From the NCBI RefSeq assembly GCF_022271435.1, contig NZ_JAFIQY010000005.1, positions 1-64,000 on the forward strand: a DNA stretch of 64,000 nt, in the 5' to 3' direction. The DNA is from Streptomyces monomycini (GTDB lineage: Bacteria > Actinomycetota > Actinomycetes > Streptomycetales > Streptomycetaceae). Made by a program: the position numbers and the translations under genes. This document shows, one piece after another, positions 27,009-34,831 of the stretch; the first letter of the stretch is position 1, and each line of letters starts with the position of its first letter. Under the pieces are notes generated by a model, which saw only the letters and a list, made by a program, of their open reading frames with translations, was not told the origin of the DNA and did no database searches.

Positions 27009-28924
27009 CCCCACGGCGCAGCTGGACGGTCCTGCTGACCGCGCTGCTGATGCTCGTCGGCCTGACCGCCACGGCGGCACACGGCCGCCCGCCCGCGCGG
27101 CCGACGGCGCCCGCGCCCCCGGCGGCGCAGCAGACCCTGACCTGGACCGCGGGCGACGACATCGACAAGTACACCACCGCCCCCACCACGGCCGTGGCCG
27201 GCCGGACCACCATCGTCTTCGAGAACAGCACGGCCACCGGCAACACGACGGGGATGCCGCACACCCTGACCTTCGACGTCTCCGACCCGCGGTACAACAA
27301 CGACGTGCGGCTCAACATCATGGCCAACCCGGGCGACGCGCAGGGCGGCAAGTACACCACCGAGGTCACCCTGACCCCCGGCACGTACCGCTACCACTGC
27401 ACCATCCCGGGCCACGAGCAGATGCAGGGTGTCCTGGTCGTCACGGACGGCGGCGGTCCGGACACCACGCCGCCGGAGACCTCCGCGACGGTGGACGGCG
27501 TACGGAACGCCGACGGCGCGTACGTCGGCGGCGCGACCGTCACGGTCGCCGCCTCCGACACCGGATCCGGGGTCGCCACCGTCGAGTACGCGGTGGGCGG
27601 CGGGGCGTTCCAGCCGTACACCGCGCCGGTACTGTTCCGCGAGCCCGGCACGTACCAGGTCCGCTACCGCGCCACCGACAAGGCGGGCAACACCGCCGCC
27701 GAGAAGTCGGCGGGGTTCACGGTCGTGGCACCGCCCGGCGACACGACACCGCCGCGGACCACCGCGACGACCGAGGGGCAGCGCAACTCCGACGGCGAGT
27801 ACCTGGGGCGGGCCACGGTGACGGTCACCGCCACCGACGACGGGTCGGGGATCGCCACGACCGAGTACTCGCTCGACGGCGGCCCGTTCCTCGCGTACAC
27901 GGCGCCCGTCGTCGTGGACCGCACCGGCCGGCACACCGTCGCGCACCGGGCCACCGACCGGGCGGGCAACACGTCCGAGGCGGTACGGGAGTCCTTCACC
28001 GTCGCCCCGGGCGGCGGGGTGCCCGCACCGAACTGCCCCGAGTGGGACGAGCGGCGCACCGTCGTCGTCGGCACGGTCGACACGGGCGTACCCAACCGCG
28101 TCACCCGCGACCGCTGCACCGTCAACGAACTGATCGAGGACGAGAAGGACTGGTCCTCCCGCGCCCTGTTCCTCAAGCACGTCAGGACGGTCACCGCCAA
28201 GCTGCTCGCGGACGGGGTGCTCGACGAGCGCGAGAGCCGGGCCGTCAACGCGGCCGCCGACAAGTCCGGCATCGGTACGCCCGGCCACCACACCGGCTAC
28301 CGCGACCTGTTCGACGGGACGAAGGCGTCCTTCGACCGCTGGCGGCAGGTCGGCGGCGGCGCCTTCGGGCTGACCGCCGACGGCGCGATGACCAGCAGTT
28401 CCACGGTGCCGGGCATGGGGATGCTGTGGTACCCGCGGCGTACGTACGACGACTTCTCGCTGCGGCTGCGGTTCCGCGACGACGCGCCGGGCACCGGCAA
28501 CGCCAACGGCGGTGTCTTCGTCCGCTTCCCGTCCGTGTACGACCACCCCGAGGAGCCCCGGCCCGAGTGGGTGGCGATCAAGTACGGGCACGAGATCCAG
28601 ATCCTGGACCGGCCGGACGGCGACCTGTACAAGACCGGGTCGGTGTACGGCTTCGACCGCGTCGGGCTGGGCGGCGCCGGCGTCACGCCGAAGGGCACCT
28701 GGAACGACTACGAGATCCGGGTGGTGGGCCAGCACTACTCGGTCTTCCGCAACGGCGTGCTGATCAACGAGTTCGACAACACCGGCGGGCAGCAGTTCTT
28801 CCCGTCGCGGGCGGACGATCCCGGGACCGACGGGCGCCGGTACGCCGCGGGCTGCATCGGCCTCCAGGTGCACGGGCCGGCCGACGTCATCTCGTACCGC
28901 GACGTCCGGATCAAGGAGCTGTAG
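27005..28924 (+). CDS. Secreted cupredoxin / Ig-like repeat / DUF1080 (3-keto-disaccharide hydrolase-like) protein
   Basis: This 639-residue exported protein has a modular plan. After the signal peptide comes a plastocyanin-like domain (about residues 42-150) with type-1 copper ligands in MPHTLTF (His) and YRYHCTIPGHEQM (Cys, His, Met). Two OmpL47-type Ig-like repeats follow at about 158-240 and 248-335 (EYAVGGGAFQPYTAPV and EYSLDGGPFLAYTAPV). A linker precedes a C-terminal concanavalin-like DUF1080 domain (about 435-639; FDGTKASFDRW, WNDYEIRVVGQHYSVFRNG). The ATG overlaps the preceding stop, so it is co-translated with the ThuA/dehydrogenase fusion. The copper domain could pass electrons from that enzyme; this is inference. 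Confidence 0.88.
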   Translation: MTPRRSWTVLLTALLMLVGLTATAAHGRPPARPTAPAPPAAQQTLTWTAGDDIDKYTTAPTTAVAGRTTIVFENSTATGNTTGMPHTLTFDVSDPRYNNDVRLNIMANPGDAQGGKYTTEVTLTPGTYRYHCTIPGHEQMQGVLVVTDGGGPDTTPPETSATVDGVRNADGAYVGGATVTVAASDTGSGVATVEYAVGGGAFQPYTAPVLFREPGTYQVRYRATDKAGNTAAEKSAGFTVVAPPGDTTPPRTTATTEGQRNSDGEYLGRATVTVTATDDGSGIATTEYSLDGGPFLAYTAPVVVDRTGRHTVAHRATDRAGNTSEAVRESFTVAPGGGVPAPNCPEWDERRTVVVGTVDTGVPNRVTRDRCTVNELIEDEKDWSSRALFLKHVRTVTAKLLADGVLDERESRAVNAAADKSGIGTPGHHTGYRDLFDGTKASFDRWRQVGGGAFGLTADGAMTSSSTVPGMGMLWYPRRTYDDFSLRLRFRDDAPGTGNANGGVFVRFPSVYDHPEEPRPEWVAIKYGHEIQILDRPDGDLYKTGSVYGFDRVGLGGAGVTPKGTWNDYEIRVVGQHYSVFRNGVLINEFDNTGGQQFFPSRADDPGTDGRRYAAGCIGLQVHGPADVISYRDVRIKEL

Positions 28925-28944
28925 GGCCGCGGGAGCGGCCTGTG

Positions 28945-28980
28945 GGGCGGGGCGGCGGGCGCGGGCCCGCCGCCCCGCCC
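28945..28980. terminator. Strong hairpin between convergent genes
   Basis: A perfect 16-bp inverted repeat (28945-28960 with 28965-28980) with a GCGG loop lies between the DUF1080 stop at 28924 and the LPMO stop at 28986. It has no T-run, as is common for Streptomyces terminators. Its position suits a bidirectional terminator. Confidence 0.75.
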
Positions 28981-28985
28981 TGGCG

Positions 28986-29501
28986 TCAGCGTATGTTGAC
29001 GTCGATGCAGGCGTAGAAGGCGTTGGAGGTGTCCGCGACGTTCCAGACGGCGAGCACCTTCTGCTTGCCCTTGATGCCCTGGAAGTTCACGTTGTGGGTG
29101 ACGGTGGCCGGCGGCTTGGCCCCGTGGTCGTTGACCTCCGCGATCTTGCGTCCGCCGATGTAGTACTGCCAGGTGCTGGTGCGGTGCTGGGCCGTCAGCC
29201 GCCAGGTGAAGGCCTGGGAGCTGCCGACCGAGGTCGCCTTCCAGCCCTTGCTGTCGTCGTCGAGCTCCCGGAACCGGGCGTTGCCGCCGCTGCAGCTCTT
29301 CAGGCCCTTGGGCCCCTCGACGCTCTGCGGCTCCCACTTGATGTCTCCGCAGGAGACGGTGCCCGCCGCACACTGGGCCTGCCGGCTGGCCGGGGCGTTC
29401 ACATAGCCGTGGGCGCTCGCCGAACTCGCGGGCAGGGTCACGACGAGGAGCGGAGCCAGCGCGGCGCCGACGGCCGTGGCGATCTTTCTCTTCTGGTGCA
29501 T
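28986..29501 (-). CDS. Secreted lytic polysaccharide monooxygenase (AA10), single domain
   Basis: This 171-residue copper enzyme has a signal peptide ending SSASA, so the mature protein starts HGYVNAPASRQAQC at His31. That N-terminal His and the His in LTAQHRTSTW form the histidine brace of AA10 LPMOs, which cleave chitin or cellulose oxidatively. An axial Phe is present in SNAFYACID. There is no carbohydrate-binding module. AAGGAG lies seven bases before the ATG at 29501. The upstream reading frame runs on to 30074 through the tandem repeat, but this is not a plausible protein. It converges on the cupredoxin/DUF1080 gene. A DasR-like box about 190 bp upstream suggests control by amino sugars. 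Confidence 0.95.
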   Translation of the reverse strand: MHQKRKIATAVGAALAPLLVVTLPASSASAHGYVNAPASRQAQCAAGTVSCGDIKWEPQSVEGPKGLKSCSGGNARFRELDDDSKGWKATSVGSSQAFTWRLTAQHRTSTWQYYIGGRKIAEVNDHGAKPPATVTHNVNFQGIKGKQKVLAVWNVADTSNAFYACIDVNIR

Positions 29502-29909
29502 GTCGACTCCTTCACGGTGGGGGCCCGGCGCGGGACGGACACGTACCGGCGCTGTCGCGCGGTGCGTCCGGTCCGTGCGGACCCCGCTGGTGGGGGTGGG
29601 TGACGCGAAGGTGTGGTGCCGACGCGCGAGGACCACGGCCGCCCCGAGTGCAGTGCCGACTACCTGGGGAAGGCCGGAATCCCGCTCGCCAATTGGTCTA
29701 GACTTTAACGATTGGCAGGCCCCGGTCAAGGGGGCGGACATCATCTCGTGCCGCCTCAGGAGACACCCGCGCTCCACCAACGGATGCCGCCTCGCCTCGT
29801 GGGCGGGGGCCGGTCGTCGCCGGGGACGGGCCTTCCCGGACACTGTGGTCAGGCTCCCCCGCAGCCCGCGGCCAGGCGTTTCCCACACTTCCTGGGGCCA
29901 GGCGCCCTT
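29502..29909. other. LPMO upstream region without a gene
   Basis: About 400 bp upstream of the LPMO start show no convincing coding frame. It contains the LPMO promoter and the DasR-like box at 29692-29707, and it runs into the tandem repeat at 29910. The frames open here are shadows created by high G+C. Confidence 0.6.
29692..29707. promoter_or_regulatory. DasR-responsive-element-like site upstream of the LPMO gene
   Basis: The sequence contains TGGTCTAGAC at 29694-29703, the core of the DasR operator family known from chitin genes of Streptomyces (consensus about ASTGGTCTAGACCAST). I count 11 of 16 positions matching. The left half is good and the right arm is degenerate. It lies about 190 bp upstream of the LPMO start. 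Control by N-acetylglucosamine through DasR is inferred. Confidence 0.5.
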
Positions 29910-30114
29910 CATACCTCCCATGGCCGGGCGTCCCTCACACCTCCCGTGGCCGGCGCCCTTCACACCTCCCGTGGCCGGGCGTCCCTCACACCTCCCGTGG
30001 CCGGCGCCCTTCACACCTCCCATGGCCGGGCGTCCCTCACACCTCCCGTGGCCGGCGCCCTTCACACCTCCCATGGCCGGGCGTCCCTCACGCCTCCCGT
30101 GGCCGGGCGTCCCT
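29910..30114. repeat. Tandem repeat of alternating 26- and 25-bp units (51-bp period)
   Basis: Eight units follow each other. They begin CA(C/T)RCCTCCC(A/G)TGGCCGG and end either GCGTCCCT (26 bp) or CGCCCTT (25 bp). The order is 26-25-26-25-26-25-26-26, starting at 29910, 29936, 29961, 29987, 30012, 30038, 30063 and 30089. Units differ mainly at the A/G in CCTCCC(A/G)TGG. The array ends exactly at the stop codon of the SCP2-like gene. Read on the minus strand it gives a 17-residue repeat with no coding support. Confidence 0.9.
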
Positions 30115-30575
30115 CACACCTTGGGAATGTCGAAGTACCGGCTCATGTTGGCGGCCAGTCCCAGGTCACCGGAGACCTTGATCTTGCGGGTGAAGACCAT
30201 CGTCACCGGATTGCCGTTGCCCGACACCAGCCGCAGGAACTCCGCGTCCCCCATGGTCATCGCCAGCCGCGGCGCGTCCGTACCGGCGCCCTCGCGCACC
30301 GTGCACTCCCCGTCCGCGAGAACGGTCTCCCAGACGGCCTCCCGCTCCCCGGTGATCCGCCAGCGGATCACCGCCCGCACCCCCGCCGCGGCGTCGGGGC
30401 GGAACTGCCGCCCCATCCTGCCGAAGACCTCCCCCAGCACCCGGTCGCGCAGCTCACCCCGCGCCAGCGCGGCGATCTCCTTGGTGGACAGCCCCTTCAC
30501 GATCCGCGCGAACTCCTCGGGCGTGACGCTCGCGAAGTCGAGCTCGGCCAGCAGCGACCTGACGTCTTGGGCCAC
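30114..30575 (-). CDS. SCP2-like sterol/lipid-binding-fold protein
   Basis: This 153-residue protein has an SCP2-like domain: FRPDAAAGVRAVIRWRITG, the strand pair WETVLADGECTV, then DAPRLAMTMGDAEFLRL and the closing KIKVSGDLGLAANM. The SCP2 fold binds lipids or acts as a domain of larger enzymes; here it stands alone. The GTG at 30575 is preferred because GAGGAG lies six bases upstream. An ATG at 30611 is the alternative and adds 12 residues. The stop codon touches the tandem repeat. No operon partner is apparent. Confidence 0.8.
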   Translation of the reverse strand: MAQDVRSLLAELDFASVTPEEFARIVKGLSTKEIAALARGELRDRVLGEVFGRMGRQFRPDAAAGVRAVIRWRITGEREAVWETVLADGECTVREGAGTDAPRLAMTMGDAEFLRLVSGNGNPVTMVFTRKIKVSGDLGLAANMSRYFDIPKV

Positions 30576-30892
30576 GGCACTCTCCTCGTCGGACGATTGT
30601 CTCCCCTGCATGGTGCCCCCGCCGCACCACGCGGCGCCCGCCGGGGCCCCTACCCGGCGCGTCCCGGCTCCCCCACCGGCCACATCCGGCCGCCGGGGCC
30701 ACGGTTCGCGCCGTTCCCCGGGGTATCCGGCCGTCGGGGGGTTGGCGGCCCGCCCGCCGGATACCCGTGTACCGCGCGGAGGCGGCCGTTCCGACGTACC
30801 GCCTCTCCTCCCGCGCAGCGCACCCGGCCGGCGGCCGCCGCCCGCACGGCACACCGGCGGGAGGGGAGACACCCCTGAGGAGGAGCGTCACC

Positions 30893-31402
30893 ATGCCCGG
30901 AAACCGGACCGTCCGCCGCGCCGCCCTGGCCGCCGCCCTGTCGGCCCTCGCCGTCACCGCGCCCACCGGATCGAGCGCCACCGCCGCACCCGCCCCGGCA
31001 CCGGCACCGGCCGGAGACCGGTCCGAGATACCCGCCCGCAGCGGCCGCACCGACTCGGCCGTCGACCGGGTCGCCCACTTCTACGGCAGCTACCTCGACG
31101 CCGTGACCGACGACGGGCGCAGTGCGCTGGCCCAGGCGCTGCGCGGCCACTACCTCACCCCCGAGCTGCGGGCCCGGCTGGCGAACTGGGAGCAGCGGGA
31201 GCACGCAGACGGCGTGCTGCGCGGCCAGGACACCCCGACGGCCTGGCGCGTCACCTACAACGACAGCGCCATGGGCCGCGCCTGGACCCGGGTCCGCCTC
31301 ACCTGGGGCGGCCCGGAGCAGCCGCGCTACACCTACCTGCTGGTGACCTCCGACCTGAACACCCTGCGCATCACCGACATCCAGCCGGACACGGAGCAGT
31401 AG
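30893..31402 (+). CDS. Secreted protein of unknown function
   Basis: This 169-residue predicted exported protein has a basic start and an Ala-rich hydrophobic core ending near residue 32, then an Ala/Pro linker and a mixed alpha/beta domain of about 120 residues (VAHFYGSYLDAVTD, LRGHYLTPELRARLANWE, YTYLLVTSDLNTLRITDIQ). AGGAGG lies nine bases before the ATG at 30893. The mature region resembles small secreted actinobacterial proteins with a DUF3828-like helix-strand plan, but I do not recognise a specific family. It stands between the leftward SCP2 gene and the convergent MFS gene. Confidence 0.7.
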   Translation: MPGNRTVRRAALAAALSALAVTAPTGSSATAAPAPAPAPAGDRSEIPARSGRTDSAVDRVAHFYGSYLDAVTDDGRSALAQALRGHYLTPELRARLANWEQREHADGVLRGQDTPTAWRVTYNDSAMGRAWTRVRLTWGGPEQPRYTYLLVTSDLNTLRITDIQPDTEQ

Positions 31403-31461
31403 CCGCCCGGCGCGCGGCCGGACGGGAGGCGCATCACAGGAAGCGCGTCACAGGAGACGCA

Positions 31462-32775
31462 TCAGCAGACCTGACCGGCGGCGGCCGCCGCATCGGCGGC
31501 TCCGGGGACGGCCGGCTTCGCGGCAGCAGACGGCGTGCGGTAAGTGCGCAGGGGCGCGTTGGCCGCGGCCACGGCGACGATCGCCAGGACGGCGGACAGT
31601 CCGCCGAAGACCAGGGAGAAGGAGGCGGAGGTGGCCGAGGCCAACAGACCGCCACGGAAGTTGCCGAGTTCGGGGCCCGCGACGCCGATGACGTGTTCCA
31701 CCGAGGAGACCCGCCCCCGGTACACGTCCGGCGTCTCCAACTGGACCAGGGCACTGCGGGTGACGACGGACACGGTGTCGGCAGCGCCCGCCACGGCCAG
31801 GCATCCCAGCGCCGGCCACAACGGCTCCGCCAGTCCGAAGCACGCCAGCGCCAGGCCCCAGACACCTGCCGCGGACAGCTGTACCAGGCCACTACGGCGC
31901 CAGCGCGTCACCGTGCCGGAGAGCAGACCGGCCGTGATCCCCCCGACCGCGACGGCCGAGAGGAACAGGCCGAGGGTCCGCGGGTCACCCGCGAACCGGA
32001 CCTCGTTGACCAGTGGGAAGAGCGCGGTGGGCATGGCGAGCAGCGTCGCGGACAGGTCGGTGGCCATCGAGCCCCACAGCGTCGGACGGCGCAGGACGAT
32101 CCCCCAGCCACCACGCTCCGGCCGGCGCCTACGCTTACGCCTGCCACCGTCCGTCTCGGCGCCTTCGGGCCGCATGGCAGGCAACCGGATCACCGTGAGC
32201 ATCGCGACTGCCATGGCCACGGCCTGGACCGCGTAGACGGCCGGAGCACCCCAGCGGGCGATGACCAGCCCGGCCGTCGCGGGTCCGGCCAGCATCGCTG
32301 CCTGGAAGGAGACGTTGGTCAGCGCGAGACCGGCCGCGACCTGGTCACCCGGCAGCAGCCGGACCGGAAAGGTGCGCCGGGCGGGCGCCCCGAGAGCGCC
32401 GCAACTGGCTCCCACAGCCACCAGGGCGAGAAGCAGCAGCACGTTGCGGTTGTGCGCCAGGGCCTGGGCACACAGTCCCGCGGCGGCCAGCAGTTGGCCC
32501 GCTGTGGTGGCCCGCACCACCGCACGGCGGTCGAAGGTGTCGGCCAACGTGCCGCCGAGCAGCCCGAACAGCACCATCGGCAGGCCCGTGGCGAGCCCGA
32601 TGGCGCCGGTACCCAGCGGGCTGCCAGTCAGGTCCCAGACCTGGGCCAGTACCGCCACGCCGGCCATCTGCCCGCCGAGTTGCGAGACGGAGGTACCGAT
32701 CCACAGGTCACGGAACGACCGGCTGCCGCGCAGCGGACGGGTGTCGAGCAACCGGGCCCGGACACCCCACTTCAT
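31462..32775 (-). CDS. MFS transporter (EntS/MFS_3-like exporter)
   Basis: This 437-residue inner-membrane exporter has 10-12 hydrophobic segments. The first is preceded by FRDLWIGTSVSQLGGQM, typical of the enterobactin-exporter-like MFS group, and the loop between segments 2 and 3 carries GGTLADTFDRR. A basic central loop (GGRRKRRRRPERGG) separates the two halves. The ATG overlaps the MarR stop (ATGA), so expression is coupled to that regulator, the usual layout for drug or metabolite efflux under MarR control. The exported compound is unknown. Confidence 0.88.
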   Translation of the reverse strand: MKWGVRARLLDTRPLRGSRSFRDLWIGTSVSQLGGQMAGVAVLAQVWDLTGSPLGTGAIGLATGLPMVLFGLLGGTLADTFDRRAVVRATTAGQLLAAAGLCAQALAHNRNVLLLLALVAVGASCGALGAPARRTFPVRLLPGDQVAAGLALTNVSFQAAMLAGPATAGLVIARWGAPAVYAVQAVAMAVAMLTVIRLPAMRPEGAETDGGRRKRRRRPERGGWGIVLRRPTLWGSMATDLSATLLAMPTALFPLVNEVRFAGDPRTLGLFLSAVAVGGITAGLLSGTVTRWRRSGLVQLSAAGVWGLALACFGLAEPLWPALGCLAVAGAADTVSVVTRSALVQLETPDVYRGRVSSVEHVIGVAGPELGNFRGGLLASATSASFSLVFGGLSAVLAIVAVAAANAPLRTYRTPSAAAKPAVPGAADAAAAAGQVC

Positions 32776-33260
32776 CGCGGTGGCCCGGCAAGATGGTGGA
32801 GGATCCGCTGCCGCATCGACCGGCGCTCCAGCGCCCGCCGCACCTCCTCGACCACGCTGGTCATCGCGTACGGAACCTCACCGTCCAGCTCGGCGACCGT
32901 CTCATGGGTAGCGCGCCACTCCGCCTCCAGGAACGGCACCAGCGACCGGCCGCGCTCGGTCAGGTCGATGCGCCGGGTACGGGCGTCGGGCCCCGGCTCG
33001 GAGGTGACGAGCCCCTCCTTGCGCATCGCGGCGACCGTCTGGCTGATCGCGGAGTGCGAGCGGTCCAGGGACTTCGCCAGCTCACGGATGGTCAGCGGCC
33101 CGGTGTGGGCGAGCCGGATCAGCGGATAGGCGAACCGGGGCCGCACCCCCTCGATGCCCCGCTCGACATAGACCTGCTCGATCTCGGCGTCCATGGCCGC
33201 GAGAAGCTCGTGCAGGGAGTGCCAGGGATCGGGTACCGCCGTGGGATCGGAAGATGTCAC
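32772..33260 (-). CDS. MarR-family transcriptional regulator
   Basis: This 162-residue protein has a winged-helix domain: TIRELAKSLDRSHSAISQTV recognition region, then KEGLVTSEPGPDARTRRIDL as the wing. Flanking dimerisation helices complete the MarR plan. The frame is open upstream, but the GTG at 33260 is chosen. A TATATT hexamer ends six bases before it, and an AGCGCT palindrome pair overlaps that site. The message may therefore be leaderless and the gene autoregulated. It is the first gene of a two-gene operon with the MFS exporter. Confidence 0.85.
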   Translation of the reverse strand: MTSSDPTAVPDPWHSLHELLAAMDAEIEQVYVERGIEGVRPRFAYPLIRLAHTGPLTIRELAKSLDRSHSAISQTVAAMRKEGLVTSEPGPDARTRRIDLTERGRSLVPFLEAEWRATHETVAELDGEVPYAMTSVVEEVRRALERRSMRQRILHHLAGPPR

Positions 33261-33280
33261 AGCGCTAATATAACAGCGCT
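33261..33280 (-). promoter_or_regulatory. Promoter and operator of the MarR-MFS operon
   Basis: Two AGCGCT palindromes (33261-33266 and 33275-33280) enclose TAATATAAC. On the minus strand this reads AGCGCTGTTATATTAGCGCT, with a TATATT -10-like hexamer between the two boxes. The hexamer ends six bases before the GTG at 33260. A protein bound here would cover the promoter. No clear -35 hexamer was found. Confidence 0.65.
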
Positions 33281-33415
33281 GCGATAAATTCGGCCGGCGT
33301 AGGCGAGCCTCTCGCTCTTCGAGATGTGCGCGACACCAAAGCACGCTTGCCCACCAGCCCCAACCGTCCCTCGATGCACCTCACACCGCCCCTCACACCG
33401 CCCCCGGCCCGCGCC

Positions 33416-34507
33416 TCAGTCGGCCCTCAGCACAGGCTTGACGACGCGCCCCGTCGACGCGGCGTCGGCAGCGGCCTCTATGTCGCCGAAGCGGAACTCG
33501 GTGATGAGTTTCTCCAGCGGAAGCCGGCCCTGCCGGTAGAGGCCGATCAGTTGCGGGATGGCCACGGCCGGTACGGCGTCACCTTCGGTCACGCCCCGGA
33601 TGGTGAGGCCCTTGGTCAGGACCGGCAGGGTGGCGAACTCCGCCGTACCGATGCCGACCAGGGCCAGCGTGCCGCGCCTGCGCAGGGCATGCACCGCTTG
33701 GGAGATCACGGCCGGGCGGCCGGTCGTGTCGATGGCGCAGTGCGGTCCGCCGCCGGTCAGGTCGCGGAGGGCCGAGACCACATCGTCTCCGCCGGCGGGG
33801 TCGACGACCGCTGTGGCCCCGAGTTCGCGGGCCAGGGCGCGGCGTGAGGCGATGGGTTCGACGGCGATGACAGGGCAGTCCGCGGCGACGGCCGCCATGA
33901 CCGCGCTCAGGCCGACACTGCCGGCGCCGAAGACGGCCAGGGCGGTGCCCGCTTCCGGACGCAGCACGGTACGGACCGTACCGACACCGGTCTGGACACT
34001 GCATCCCAGCGGAGCGGCGACAGCCGCGGGAATGTCGCCGGGAATCTTGACGGTGTTGCTCTCCGTGGTGAGGCAGTGGGAGGCGAAGGCCGACTGGCCG
34101 AAGAAGCTGCCGCGCACCGGGGCGCCGCCCACCCGGGAGAGCGGGAAGCTGCCGTCCGGCCGGGACCCGCCGGCGTTGAGCAACGCGGAGTGCTCGCAGT
34201 AGGCCGGCTCTCCCGCCGAGCACTGTGCGCAGACACGGCAACTCCGGTACGTCAGACACACGGTGTCCCCGGGGGCGACGGTGGTCACCGCTTCCCCCAC
34301 CGCCTCGACGACTCCGGCGCCCTCGTGCCCGAAAACCATGGGCAGCCGTTCCGGAGGCCAGGCCTGCCGCATGCTGAGGTCGGTGTGACAGATGCCGGTG
34401 GCGGTCATCCGCACCAGGATCTCGTCCGCCCTCGGCTCTTCGAGTTCGACCTCGTGGACAGTGAAGGGACCGCCGGGCATGTCGACCAGTGCTGCTCGTA
34501 TACGCAT
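33416..34507 (-). CDS. Zinc-dependent medium-chain alcohol dehydrogenase
   Basis: This 363-residue NAD(P)-dependent dehydrogenase has the catalytic zinc ligands in GICHTD (Cys) and GHEGAG (His), with a further Cys in LGCSVQTG. The structural zinc loop SCRVCAQCSAGEPAYC has four Cys. The nucleotide fold has VFGAGSVGLSAV near residue 190. It resembles the class III / aryl-alcohol dehydrogenase group. The ATG at 34507 lacks a strong ribosome site; the frame extends to 34543. It stands alone, leftward, 155 bp from the MarR promoter. The substrate is unknown. Confidence 0.88.
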   Translation of the reverse strand: MRIRAALVDMPGGPFTVHEVELEEPRADEILVRMTATGICHTDLSMRQAWPPERLPMVFGHEGAGVVEAVGEAVTTVAPGDTVCLTYRSCRVCAQCSAGEPAYCEHSALLNAGGSRPDGSFPLSRVGGAPVRGSFFGQSAFASHCLTTESNTVKIPGDIPAAVAAPLGCSVQTGVGTVRTVLRPEAGTALAVFGAGSVGLSAVMAAVAADCPVIAVEPIASRRALARELGATAVVDPAGGDDVVSALRDLTGGGPHCAIDTTGRPAVISQAVHALRRRGTLALVGIGTAEFATLPVLTKGLTIRGVTEGDAVPAVAIPQLIGLYRQGRLPLEKLITEFRFGDIEAAADAASTGRVVKPVLRAD

Positions 34508-34624
34508 GGGGTCTTCGTAGCGGCCCCGGACCGCCACACGCAATACCGGTCCGCCCGGCGCCCCGTGTGCACACGGTCGGAACAGCGCGGTGAAGCTGCC
34601 GCATTCGCAAGGGTTGCGCGCGCT

Positions 34625-34807
34625 GGAGGGAAGTACAGCACGCCGTCCGCCACCTTCGTCAGCTCGTACGACTATGATCTCGACGTTCTCTCGCGAGACG
34701 CAGAAACGGGTGAAGCCTCATTGCGCATCCGAATCGAGAACAAAACGATGCCAACTCCCTTGCGGACGGGCTGGCAGACCAATCCGAATGGAACACCACA
34801 CAGTTGA
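34625..34807 (+). pseudogene. C-terminal gene fragment of unknown origin
   Basis: A 60-codon stretch ending in TGA reads as convincing protein (for example SSYDYDLDVLSRDAETGEA and LRIRIENKTMP) but has no start or upstream domain. Its codons are less G/C-biased than the surroundings. It ends 24 bp before the next gene on the same strand. I read it as the end of a lost or transferred gene; the family is not recognised. The rest of the 34508-34831 gap holds nothing I can support. Confidence 0.4.
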
Positions 34808-34831
34808 CCGGGAAGAGGACATAACACTCCG

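Noticed and set aside
28986..30074. Longer LPMO protein starting at 30074, including a 17-residue repeat
   Set aside because: The LPMO needs its N-terminal His after signal cleavage, and the ATG at 29501 has a good ribosome site and signal peptide. The repeat-derived part is not credible protein.
29910..30114. CRISPR array
   Set aside because: The units are contiguous repeats without unique spacers, and no cas genes are present.
29476..33129. A 1217-codon open frame on the plus strand
   Set aside because: It crosses the LPMO upstream region, the repeat, and the SCP2, MFS and MarR genes on the other strand. The translation is Pro/Arg-rich with no domain.
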